From positions 325,064-389,063 of the forward strand of contig OZ007518.1 of assembly GCA_963931865.1 (NCBI GenBank): 64,000 nucleotides of DNA, given 5' to 3'. The notes under the pieces are model-generated. The model was not told where the DNA came from, ran no database searches, and saw only the letters and a list, made by a program, of their open reading frames with translations. Of the stretch, positions 55,131-64,000 are shown piece after piece; positions within the stretch are counted from its first letter, which is position 1, and every line of letters begins with the position of its first letter. The translations under genes were made by a program, and so were the position numbers. Source of the DNA: Axinella damicornis. Taxonomy: Eukaryota > Porifera > Demospongiae > Axinellida > Axinellidae.

Positions 55131-55500
55131 GGGGCATATTATTCGACGAGGGGAACAGAGGGGTTTCTATGAATGGACATGCTCGTACTTGAGTCTTGAG
55201 CTTACGGTGGGGTCAGTATTCCGCCTTTTGCGTTGACAAATACATGTAACTACGCTCCATGGTGGCAACTGAGTTTGAATTAGGTTTTGGCGGGAAGTCA
55301 ACTTCAAGGAGGTGCGCGTTCGTCATGCAGACTGGGCTCTGAGCGTGACGAGTCCAGTCCACCTGATTTGGAAGGAGGGCGAAGTCAGCATTCCCCTTTG
55401 CGTTCGGAATTCAGAAGAGCTATTCAAAGTTCAAGGAACGCTGGCGCGCATGCGCACGCGCAACCGGAAACGAGTTTAAATACTGAATTTGTAGCAAGTT
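55131..55500. other. No gene seen
   Basis: Unique sequence, with a GGCGGGAAG motif near both 55,289 and 55,502. An open frame of 81 codons here shows no coding character. Confidence 0.4.
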
Positions 55501-55504
55501 TTGG

Positions 55505-55790
55505 CGGGAAGGCGGGATGGCACACTCGCTAAGCACTTGCTTTACAGCCTGGGGGTTGAGTGTTCGTCTCCCCAATAACCGAGTACGAGTCTGGGCCACT
55601 CCGTACACACCGGTTCCTGACTTCCCCGCCTAGCAGCTCTAGTACGCCGGTTCCCATCTGACCACCGAAGCTAAAGAAAGGTGTTCTGGTTGAAAGCAGG
55701 TTAGCCTCCTGTGATTCCAGTCACCGGCGCCTATCCAGCGCTCCTGAGGCTTACACTTCGGTGTCTGACCTGTCACGGAGGGGTGGGTTG
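55505..55790 (+). mobile_element. Possible second SINE (tRNA-like head, 5S-like segment)
   Basis: GGATGGCACACTCGCTAAG resembles a pol III A box, and GGGGTTGAGTGTTCGTCTCC about 30 bp on resembles a B box. Further on, CCGAAGCTAAAGAAAGG and CTGGTTGAAAG recall the 5S rRNA internal control region (GAAGCTAAGCAGGGT, CTGGTTAGTA). The end is followed by a T-rich tract. The assignment is tentative. Confidence 0.35.
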
Positions 55791-56082
55791 TTGCTAGGTT
55801 GTATTTTTTTCTTTTTCTTTTTTTTTTTTTTTAATGGAGGGAGGCTGCATTGCTAAACTTGATATTATTTTGGAGGGTTCTTTTTTTTTTTTTCAAGGCC
55901 TTTATTTTTCATGGAGGGAAGCTGCTATGCTTTTTTCTGTTCCGTTTTTGTTTTGATTTATTTGTAGGCTAGATCTTTTTTCCTTAGCTAGCTAGTTACA
56001 AGTTTTTTTTGTTGTTGTTGATGGAGGGAGGTTGTTAGATTTTGTTCTTTTCTTTTAAGTTGCTTCTCTTTATAGAAATGCA
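55791..56082. other. T-rich tract with repeated ATGGAGGGAGG motif
   Basis: Four copies of (A)TGGAGGGAGGCTG-like sequence, each next to a T-run (about 55,834, 55,873, 55,911 and 56,021). No gene is seen. Confidence 0.6.
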
Positions 56083-56142
56083 CAAGTATAGTCATGACTA
56101 TAATCAGTACTAATTAGTACTGATTATAGTCATGACTACTTG
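56083..56142. repeat. Near-perfect 60-bp palindrome
   Basis: CAAGTATAGTCATGACTATA at the left end is mirrored by TATAGTCATGACTACTTG at the right, centred on TACTAATTAGTA. Only two extra bases break the symmetry. It could form a cruciform or be a tiny fold-back element. Confidence 0.85.
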
Positions 56143-56253
56143 TGGCTTATAAGCCATGGTCAGTTTTGGCCCCGGCCCCACCAAGAGTCATGTGTCATGA
56201 CATTACCAGCTGCAGGTCCTATCAGTATATACTAAGTTTTAATTGGTCAGTAT

Positions 56254-56289
<36 letters not shown>

Positions 56290-56788
56290 ACCAAGTGTCT
56301 GGCCCACAAGACTACATGATTGTAGGTTCCAAGGCAGTCAGCTGAGTCTGGTTTCTCACCACCCAGTCGATCCACAACACCAGTCTACTCAAATAATTAT
56401 TGTGCTGATCATCCAACACCACACAATTTCCTATTAGTTTATGTCTTCTGTTTTGTTAACTCACTGTCTGTTTGTTTTTTTGGTGTTTGTTTGTTTTGGT
56501 TTGTAACATATTAATTATTGCCTCTAATAATTTAGTCCTTGATATTTCTGTACACGTTTATGCATGTATTCTGAAAATGATTGTTATATAGAATCAATTA
56601 TCACTACTGAAGTTGCTGGCAAGGCCCACATGCCAGGAAGAATGCTACACGTCCATTTGCCTACATTGATGTCAAAATATCGACAACATTGCAAGTTGTA
56701 TTAGCTACATCACCGGTGAGTTACAGTTAACGGTTCCCTGCACCCAATACTATGAATGATGTCATTATTTGTACAGTAAGCCAGTTCA
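56143..56788. other. 3' flank of WDHD1, no gene seen
   Basis: Contains a C-run of about 33 bases (56,257-56,289) and T/G-rich sequence (56,440-56,510). No open frame or element is recognised. Confidence 0.5.
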
Positions 56789-59700
56789 CTATCTGCTATC
56801 TTGATTTTGACTGAATGCAAAACCGGCCAGTTTCTCTCTGCCACTGAGTCTCTTCCCGCCCACGTCCTGTCCCGTTGGTGCCCCATTGTTCTGGGACACC
56901 TCTTCTCCCTTCTCATGATCCTCCTTTCCATTGTGTTTGCCATCCCCCTTCTCTTCCTCCTCCTCCTCCTCCTTCTCTCCTTCCTGCTTCTCTCCTCCCA
57001 CCTCCTGCTTCTCCTCACCCTCCTCCTCCTTGCCCTCATTCTCTTTCCTCTGTTTCTCCTCACCCTCCTTCTCTTTTGCACTTTTTGTTTTGAAGAATGA
57101 AGACTTGAGATTACTCTGCACCTGTCAACACAAAAGGAAAAGGAAAGTGCTATACAGCATTCTCATCGCAGTATAATATTAGCACTAATTTTAGATGACT
57201 GAATAATAACCTGTGAACAATGCTATTGGCAGTACGTGATGCAACAGTCTAATTTGGGCGAGACGTAAGCTAGCTGTCTATTAACTTACTCCGGGAGCCT
57301 TCCTGGAGACAGCTGCCTTGCTGGCTTTTCGGGAGCCTACAGAAGAAGTACACAGCCATCAGTCACAGGAGACTCTTTACACTGGCACATAAATCAGTTT
57401 ACAAAGCAGATTAATCCATTCACTGCCACATACAAGGAAGTTAAATATTTCGGCTGATTTACAGGTTTCATGTAATCACTTTAGCCTTGATGTTAGAAGT
57501 ACGTACATAATTGCACACTTGGAACAATTCATGCAATAAAATATTGCTACATGTGTGTGTTTAGCATGCCAGCTTCATAACCATATCAGAAGCTAAGTAG
57601 GTGTTTGGTCGTATCCCGGGAATGAGGCTGGTGCTCTTTGTCGATATGATCTTGCCTTGGTTTGAACTCGAATACAAGTCGGACACATAACCACCTCACA
57701 CTGTTGGGTTAAACCTATGCATACTCGGAGCATTCGAGACATATTCCTTTGCTTGCGCCTCCTCCTCACTGCAGACCACAGAGAAGGCTGACATAGCTGC
57801 AACAAGCAGTACACTGAGTGAGGGTACCCCTGAGGCCTGTATAACCTTTTTGTACATTTGATTTTCTCCATCAGCATTTGTAACCATCACACAAGCGACA
57901 ACTAAATCTGAGGGGTTGGCTCTGTGAAGCTAGCTGTTACAGTGGTCTCTGTTTGCGTTAGTGGAGAGACAAAATCGAACGCACAGAACATTTTCTGGAT
58001 TTGAACCTAAGAAACTTAACATCGACCAATTACCTTTACCGCCCCGCCTTCTCTCTGACTCCCTCCTCTCCCTCACTGCCAATTACCTTTGCTGCCCCGC
58101 CTCCTCTCTGCCTCCCTTGTCTCCCTCCTCCTGTGCTCCTCGTCCACCTTGGTCGTGATGTTATCCAGGAAGCTTGTCCGTCTTTCCGCCTGGACCTTCT
58201 TACTCACTGGTGCGGCCATCTGCAGTCACGTAATGCAGAGAAGAATCTGTGGTATACATGTAATATTATACTCATGCAGGAAGCCAATACTGAGCAAGTG
58301 GAACTGAACTACATTGTAAATACATTCAACTTCTATTCAAATTCAATTCATTGCTATCATTATGGCTCGAGAATGGTGGATTTGTGTGATGTAATTAGTC
58401 CCTGGACATGATGCTGACTAGCCTCGTTCCCAGGCGCTCTTGGTAATTACCAAGAGCGCCTGGGAACAAGGCTAGATGCTGTCTACAGAAGACAAAGGAA
58501 ATACAGAGGTTTTCAGGGTGCTTGTCAAAATGAAGTGCCAACTGCAGAGTCCACTTACCTTAACTAACCACTAATTAGATTTCTCACGCTTACATTCTGT
58601 GCTACAAATCAAATTAGTGGTTAGCTATGGACTCTGCATTTGGCACTTTTCACCCGACAAGCAACCTGAAAACCTCTGTAGCCGTATCCTAGTCTCTATC
58701 ACTGCGTTTTCTATGGACACCACTGTCTACAGAAGACAAACCATATCCTAGTCTCTATATCCCGGGGGGGGGGGGGGGGGGGGGGGGGGTGAGGTGTACC
58801 TTGAAGGGGTTGGGTCGCTTGTTGCTAGAACTACTCTCCAGCGCTAGCAACAAGGGGGGTGTGTCCAGTCTCACATCGCTCCCTACACTCTCCGTTTCCA
58901 ATTCGTCCTCAGCAGCAGGCTCCCCATTCAACATTCCCTCCCCTCCCTCCTCCGACTCATGGTCACTGAACAGCTCTTTTGTCTCGTCATTGCCATGGTA
59001 ACCTTCCTGGCTGTCATTGGTTGTTCTCTTACTGGTACCGGCCAGACTGAGGAACCGACCTTGTCTTATCTCTTCCATGTAGTGGTCAAACTTGTTCAGA
59101 GTTTTCAATCCAGAAAGCTTTGATGTGGTCGAGACGGGACGCTTCTTCAGCAGAATACCTGGTCTCTGCTGCAATGTCTCTGTCCTATTTCTAGCATACT
59201 CTACGTCTTCTTCTGCATTCTGATTGGTTGGATTGGTGGCTTCACTATCGTAATAATCTCCATCGTGGTACAGCTCCTCCTCCTCCGCACTGTCAGCACT
59301 CTCCAGGGACCTCTGCTGGATGAGGTCGCTGATGTGCCGGGCCAGACGGACGTGCTGTGTTCTCGAGGCGTAGGTCAGAGCCAGGTTCATCTGGAGGGAG
59401 GGAGACCCTGGTGAAAGGATCAGTGGATCCACGGGACAGGATTGGTACTGTCGTCGTCAAAGTTGCTCCGTGATTGTACCGTCCACACGCTGTTTGAGTC
59501 CGTCGTGGGACCACTTCAACTTCTGAGTATTATGTTATTTCCTGTGTAGACCACACCTACGGGCACTCCTCTACGCAGGAGAATCTCTGGAAAAGCCGAA
59601 TACGAAACTTCAAATGGTCCCACCACGGACTCGACGGGCATGCGGACGGTGTGGATGCGGAGAAGCTCGGATGGTTACGGAGCCCGTCTACTCCGAACCT

Positions 59701-62250
59701 TCAGGCGGTTTCTCGTGAGAGACTGTAGACAGGACTAGTCCTAGCCTCGTTCCCAGGCCGCGGGGCCTGGGAACGAGGCTAGGGTTAGTGTTGTGTGATA
59801 ATTGTACAGACAGTATCCATAACATCGTGATATGATTGTTGTGATACAACTATTGTACTACTTGTATAACTCTTGCTCAAAAAGTGCTCCTTAATTGTCA
59901 CCCCAGGCGCTCATGCACAGCAGGGCTAAAGCAACGCCTTCGTGTCTGAGTGCATGTCTGTCTGTCGGGAAAAAATGCTTCAAGCTGGTTAGCTAAGGCA
60001 TTTACAGATGCTATATATACTCAACGGAAAACAATGAACACAATAGTCGGTTTCTTGGCTCCACCTGTTTCAAAATCGTACGTGGCATCATTGACCGCAC
60101 AAGTACTGGCACACTGAAGTGCAACACAAGGCGCACGGGGTAAATATTCTATGAATACACCTTAGCCAATCATATAGATATGCGGAGTGATTTTCACCTG
60201 AAGTTTACGGAGGACATGTAATCATACTGATATTCAAACTTACGCTGACATGATATACAATGATATACCGTACTGTAGTATACAAACATGGGGCGGCTGG
60301 GCTCACCGAGTGTTCATCCAGCATCAAGCCAGCAATCTCGCAGGCTCTGAACTCACGATCAGACTTGCACGCCAGCTGCACGTTGCACACAGAGAGGACA
60401 GGATTACACAACAAAGACACTGGCATGGGACCCACAGCTAGCCTCATTCCAAGACTCCATTCCAATGCATGCAGTACCTGGTTTGCAAGTCCCTTGTCAG
60501 CAAAGCACAGTTGTAATTCAACACAGACCCAGTCAAGAATGACATCATATCAATTCTGATTGGTCGCCTATAGATTGCCAGGTGCAATTTTGTGACGAAG
60601 GACCTGCAAACCACGGTAACAACCCTTGGGTGGAGTCTGAGAATGCGGACCCCACTTGGTTGGACTCACGGCAAAGAGCTTCATGAGTTGCTGCATCTTC
60701 CCAGCGGCGTCGCTCTCCTGACCGGACGTCCTCAGCAGCTCCAGTTGCAGATACTTATCCTGAAGTCAACACACATCACAATCAACACTGCAACTCTTCC
60801 TGTATGGTCTTTCAGACACAGCTTGGCATGAACACACTACACACAAGAATCTCTCTATTCCCTCAGACATGTACAATATTAGCCTCGTTCCCAGGCCGCA
60901 TGCACACGTGGCCTGGGAACGAGGCTACTACAATATGTAGTATGTACCACCTTTTATCCACAGCACAATATTAATCCTCCAACAATTTTCCATCCTCCCT
61001 CTCCTCTCCCTTCCTCCCCTTTCCCCTTCTTCCCTCTGCTCTCCCCCTTCTCTCCCTCCTTCTCTCCCCCCCCCCCCCCCCCCCCCCCCCCTTCCCTCCA
61101 TACCTCAATCTCTGCCTTCTCTGTGTTCATCTCACACAGCGGTAGTTTGAGAGAGAGGGTACTCATCACTGGCTTGGGGTGAACTGGGGGGTAGGACAGG
61201 CCCTTGCACAGGATACTCCTGGGAAGAATGTAGACATCAGTAAACTATACACTGGAAATCAGTAATCTAACTCAGTAAACTACCAGCAAAAACTCAGTAA
61301 GGAAATCCGTAATCTGCATACAAAATGCAGTAATCTACATACTATAATGTAAAACGTAGCAATCTGAAGTGACTCTGCATCAGTGATCTACATACAAGGC
61401 ATCTGCATTGGCCTCCCTTAGCCCAGAAAAGTTTGTATATCTCAGTAAAACTCAGTGCACACACACCTCAGTTCGTGGGGGTTGTGTGTCATCCCTACGA
61501 TGAAGTAGTGATCAGATTTGTTCCCAACGTGCTTCGTGGTGTCCAACACCGGTATCCATGACAACCCACCATAGAAGGAAGGAGTGAGGATACGGACCAT
61601 GCCCTTTGTGTCGTAACTGACCAACACCCCCTCTTCAGAAAACCTGAAGGGAATACAAGAGGTCCCTGAATGGAATGACACACACAAGAACACAATCTTA
61701 AAGAGTGGATGCCAAGAACATCACTAGGGTTACGGTTGGGAGGCTCAACTTTGCATCAGTGACATCATGTTTAGCATGCTACCGTGTCTTTCAGGTTGCT
61801 TGCGTGATCCAAAATCGAAATGCAAACCTACAAAATATCATGTGACTTGAGAATCCAAGATGTAACATGACATCTGTGATTCTATTGGCAATTCAAGTCA
61901 TGAGATATTTTGCAGTTTTGCATTCGGATTGGATCAAACACAGCTGTGCATAATACCACTACGTGATTGTGTGCTGCATGCATGAGGTGTGCGAGTGTGT
62001 GGTATGTGGTGTGCGTGGGGTGTGCGAGTGTGTGGTGTGTGGTGTGTGGGGTGTGTGGTGTGTGGGGTGTGTGGTGTGTATGTGTGGGTGTGAAGCATGT
62101 GTGTACTTCAAGGGTCATGAGGATTCGAACCTCACCCGATCCATTCGAGCTTTGCCTTGTGGGAGAGTGGGAGGACGTGAGGGGGGTGGAGCTGTCTGCG
62201 CTGTCTCACGTCCAGCACCCACACCGTAAGACCAAACACGTTCTCAGTGC
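56789..62250 (-). CDS. WDHD1: WDHD1/AND-1 (Ctf4), C-terminal part; 5' exons missing at the gap
   Basis: Replisome hub linking the CMG helicase and DNA polymerase alpha. Exons in phase: 62,250-62,136; 61,643-61,467; 61,218-61,104; 60,759-60,670; 60,375-60,307; 59,390-58,800; 58,219-58,087; 57,336-57,290; 57,121-56,789 (stop). Motifs of the SepB-type propeller and helical bundle: LPLSHKAKLEWIG, EEGVLVSYDTKGMVRIL, WIPVLDTTKHVGNKSDHYF, LPLCEMNTEKAEIE, SDREFRACEIAGLM, MNLALTYASRTQHVRLARH. The last residues, REKLAGFAFSQNQ, match the conserved vertebrate end (NQKLSAFAF). The human protein has an HMG box before that end; here a Lys/Glu-rich low-complexity stretch takes its place. The WD40 half is not in the window. 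Confidence 0.92.
58419..58474. mobile_element. Fold-back element in a WDHD1 intron
   Basis: TAGCCTCGTTCCCAGGCGC ... GCGCCTGGGAACAAGGCTA, flanked by GATGCTGA and GATGCTGT. Same family as above. Confidence 0.78.
58500..58685. mobile_element. MITE-like inverted repeat in a WDHD1 intron
   Basis: Arms of about 70-80 bp: TACAGAGGTTTTCAGG, AAGTGCCAACTGCAGAGTCC and ACTAACCACTAATT at the left, and their reverse complements at the right (about 58,608-58,681). CTGTCTACAGAAGACAAA occurs on both sides (about 58,480 and 58,723), suggesting a longer duplicated flank. Confidence 0.75.
59742..59781. mobile_element. Fold-back element (40 bp)
   Basis: TAGCCTCGTTCCCAGGCCG followed by its reverse complement with almost no loop; WDHD1 intron. 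Confidence 0.72.
60880..60927. mobile_element. Fold-back element with target duplication
   Basis: 48-bp hairpin TAGCCTCGTTCCCAGGCC ... GGCCTGGGAACGAGGCTA; TACAATAT on both sides (60,872-60,879 and 60,929-60,936). WDHD1 intron. Confidence 0.8.
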
Positions 62251-62269
62251 CTGTGATGAAGTGGAGGCC

Positions 62270-62540
62270 GGGGGAGAATGGAGGGGAGGAGAGGAGGGAG
62301 GGGAGGAGGGAGGACGGAGGGGAGAAGGGAGGGGAGGAGAGGAGAGAGGGAAGGAGGGAGGGGAGAAGGGAGGGGAGGAGAGGAGGGAGGGGAGGAGAGG
62401 AGGGGAGGAGGGCGGAGAGGAGGAGGGGAAGGGAGGAGAGGAGGTAGGAGAGGGAGGAGAGGGAGGAGAGAGGAGGGAGGGGAAAGGAGGGAGGGGAGGA
62501 GGGAGGGGATGGGAGGAGGAGGAGAAGAGAGGTAGGGGAA
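62270..62540. repeat. GGAGG-rich polypurine tract
   Basis: About 270 bp of (GGAGGGGA)n-like sequence on the plus strand, so pyrimidine-rich on the WDHD1 sense strand, directly upstream of the acceptor of exon 62,250. The frames through it are artefacts. Confidence 0.85.
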
Positions 62541-63021
62541 TTAAAGTCAGTTTAAACTAATAAACCTGCTTCATAATCGGCTCACATAACTGCCCGCTTA
62601 TGTGTCAGGACATATCTTCTCGGCATTTGTACTGAAGTGAGCTGATTTGTACTGATGAGCTATATGTACCACATTCCCGCCATTCCCCGCCCCTTTTTCC
62701 CACCTTTTTTCCCGCCGTTTTATGTGGTTTCTGTATTTAAGCTTGCCTCGGGTATTTTACTGTTTTATACACTGATGATGGTAGCTGTAAAACGTCTGTT
62801 TTTTGAATCAGATATTTTGACTAGTGAAACTGAACAAACCCAGAATGTACCACATACAATGTAGCATGCAGTCAAACAACTAACAGTCAACTATTGTAAC
62901 CAGCCACCGCAGGCTTAAGTACATGTAACTACAATCCTCTCCAACAAGTATATGATTGTATACTGATCTAAAAGTATACACCATAATTAATGTGCACGCT
63001 GTTGAAATACCATGACCAATA

Positions 63022-63070
63022 CCAGCCTAGTTCCAGGCTGTTTAGGAGAAAAGGCCTGGGAACGAGGCTA
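63022..63070. mobile_element. Fold-back element near the scaffold gap
   Basis: Hairpin GCCTAGTTCCAGGC ... GCCTGGGAACGAGGCTA flanked by GACCAATA on both sides (63,014-63,021 and 63,071-63,078). Confidence 0.75.
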
Positions 63071-63181
63071 GACCAATACATATTCAGAAAGGCACTCAAG
63101 TGGGGATGAAATTGCAGCGTAGCAAAGTAAGGGGGAGGGAGCATTAGCTGCCTCACATACCCAGTATATCTTCAAGGGAGG

Positions 63182-63381
63182 NNNNNNNNNNNNNNNNNNN
63201 NNNNNNNNNNNNNNNNNNNNNNNNNNNNNNNNNNNNNNNNNNNNNNNNNNNNNNNNNNNNNNNNNNNNNNNNNNNNNNNNNNNNNNNNNNNNNNNNNNNN
63301 NNNNNNNNNNNNNNNNNNNNNNNNNNNNNNNNNNNNNNNNNNNNNNNNNNNNNNNNNNNNNNNNNNNNNNNNNNNNNNNNN
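63182..63381. other. Scaffold gap (200 N)
   Basis: Exactly 200 N, a common placeholder for a gap of unknown size. It is followed by about 450 bp of (CCCT)n-like sequence. Confidence 0.95.
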
Positions 63382-63838
63382 CTCCCTCCTTCACTCCCCC
63401 CACTTTCTTTCCCTCTGTTTCCCTCTCTCCCCCCTCTACCTCACTTCCACCCTCCCTCTCTCCCACTCTCTGTCCCTCCCTCCCTCCATCCCTCTCCCTC
63501 CTCCCTCCCTCCCTCCCTCCTCCCCTCCCTCCCTCCCTCCCTCCCCCTCCCTCCCTCCCCTCCCTCCCTCCCTCCCTCCCTCCCTCCTCCCCCTCCCCTC
63601 CCTCCCCTCCCCTCCCCCCTCCCTCCCTCCATCCCTCTCCTCCCTCCCTCCCTCCCTCCCTCCCTCCCTCCCTCCATCCCTCTCCTCCCTCCCTCCTCCC
63701 TCCCTCCCTCCCTCCCCCCTCCCTCCCTCCCCTCCCCTCCCTCCCTCCCTCCCTCCCTCCCTCCCTCCCTCATGCTTTCCCTCCCTCCCTCCCTCCCTCC
63801 CTCCCTCCCTCCCTCCCTCCCGCCTCCCTCCTCCACAG
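63382..63838. repeat. (CCCT)n / CCTCC pyrimidine tract
   Basis: Almost pure C/T on the plus strand up to the acceptor of the PSMC6 exon. Open frames on the minus strand across it (Gly/Glu/Arg-rich) are not genes. Confidence 0.9.
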
Positions 63839-63919
63839 AGATTCCACTGCCCAATGAGCAGGCAAGATTGGACGTCCTCAAAATTCACGCAGCACCCATC
63901 ACTAAGCACGGAGAAATAG
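63839..63919 (+). CDS. PSMC6: PSMC6 (26S proteasome ATPase Rpt4), one exon
   Basis: 81-nt exon between CTCCACAG and GTGTGA, phase 1-1, encoding [18 protein letters not shown] then PITKHGEI. This matches the segment just after the AAA core in Rpt4/PSMC6 (family: [24 protein letters not shown]) rather than the other Rpt subunits. Upstream exons are not visible and probably lie in the gap; downstream exons lie beyond the window. Rpt4 is one of six ATPases that unfold substrates in the proteasome base. Confidence 0.88.
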   Translation, partial: RFHCPMSRQDWTSSKFTQHPSLSTEK

Positions 63920-64000
63920 GTGTGATGCATTCAGAAATGGTGTAATTAACAATTGAGTTTTAAGCTTGTGTCTGGTCGAGGGGCAACCGCACTCCTGGCA

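Noticed and set aside
62247..62560. Gly/Glu/Arg-rich open frames on the plus strand
   Set aside because: They come from a GGAGG polypurine tract that is the pyrimidine tract of a WDHD1 intron on the other strand.
63385..63930. 146- and 164-codon minus-strand frames
   Set aside because: Low-complexity (CCCT)n sequence read backwards, partly across the antisense of the PSMC6 exon and the N gap.

Overview
This is a eukaryotic, metazoan window. Genes are split by small GT-AG introns (mostly 50-700 bp), and several conserved animal genes can be read exon by exon: NDUFAF5, GTF2A1, COA3, an hnRNP U protein, EFCAB2/DRC8, the 3' half of WDHD1/AND-1 and one exon of PSMC6. The short introns, the kinase-kelch and Ig-death-kelch fusions and the dense small repeats suggest an early-branching marine invertebrate, most likely a sponge. 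That placement is inference. Product names come from recognising conserved motifs by eye; no database was searched.

Layout. Positions 1-9,032 and 21,129-29,847 are two copies of one segmental duplication. Each copy carries (i) an Ig-death domain-coiled coil-Ig-kelch gene on the plus strand, (ii) one antisense XRN2-like exon, (iii) a decayed Ig/kelch pseudogene and (iv) the 3' exons of NDUFAF5 on the minus strand. The complete NDUFAF5 gene lies at copy B (28,622-31,861). Copy B also shows the N-terminal array of eight Ig exons (16.9-21.3 kb). Between the copies lie a death-effector-domain (DED) gene (minus), a divergent unknown gene with an in-frame TAG, an inverted repeat and two large tandem repeats (14.3-15.6 kb).

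From 32 kb on: GTF2A1 (minus), COA3 (plus), and a 9.6-kb hnRNP U gene (minus) whose 4.3-kb last-but-one intron holds coding-like exons on the opposite strand. EFCAB2 (plus) is divergent from hnRNP U and has an RFX X-box-like palindrome in the shared promoter. Then come a single-exon TKL-like kinase-coiled coil-kelch gene (minus), a repeat-rich stretch with SINE-like elements (53.4-56.7 kb), the 3' half of WDHD1 (minus), a 200-N scaffold gap, and one PSMC6 exon (plus).

The most interesting system is a candidate cell-death or innate-immune locus. Death-domain/Ig/kelch fusions that resemble the MALT1 layout flank a DED protein, and about 26 kb further on a kinase carries the same type of kelch domain. 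Differences between the two kelch paralogues cluster at positions that in KEAP1 form the ligand-binding face of the propeller. The locus also shows mosaic identity, a nonsense codon in copy B and a possible internal promoter for a kelch-only product. A second interest is a family of very short fold-back elements (23-73 bp). They have about 8-bp target duplications, and two of them are proven insertions because copy B keeps the empty sites.
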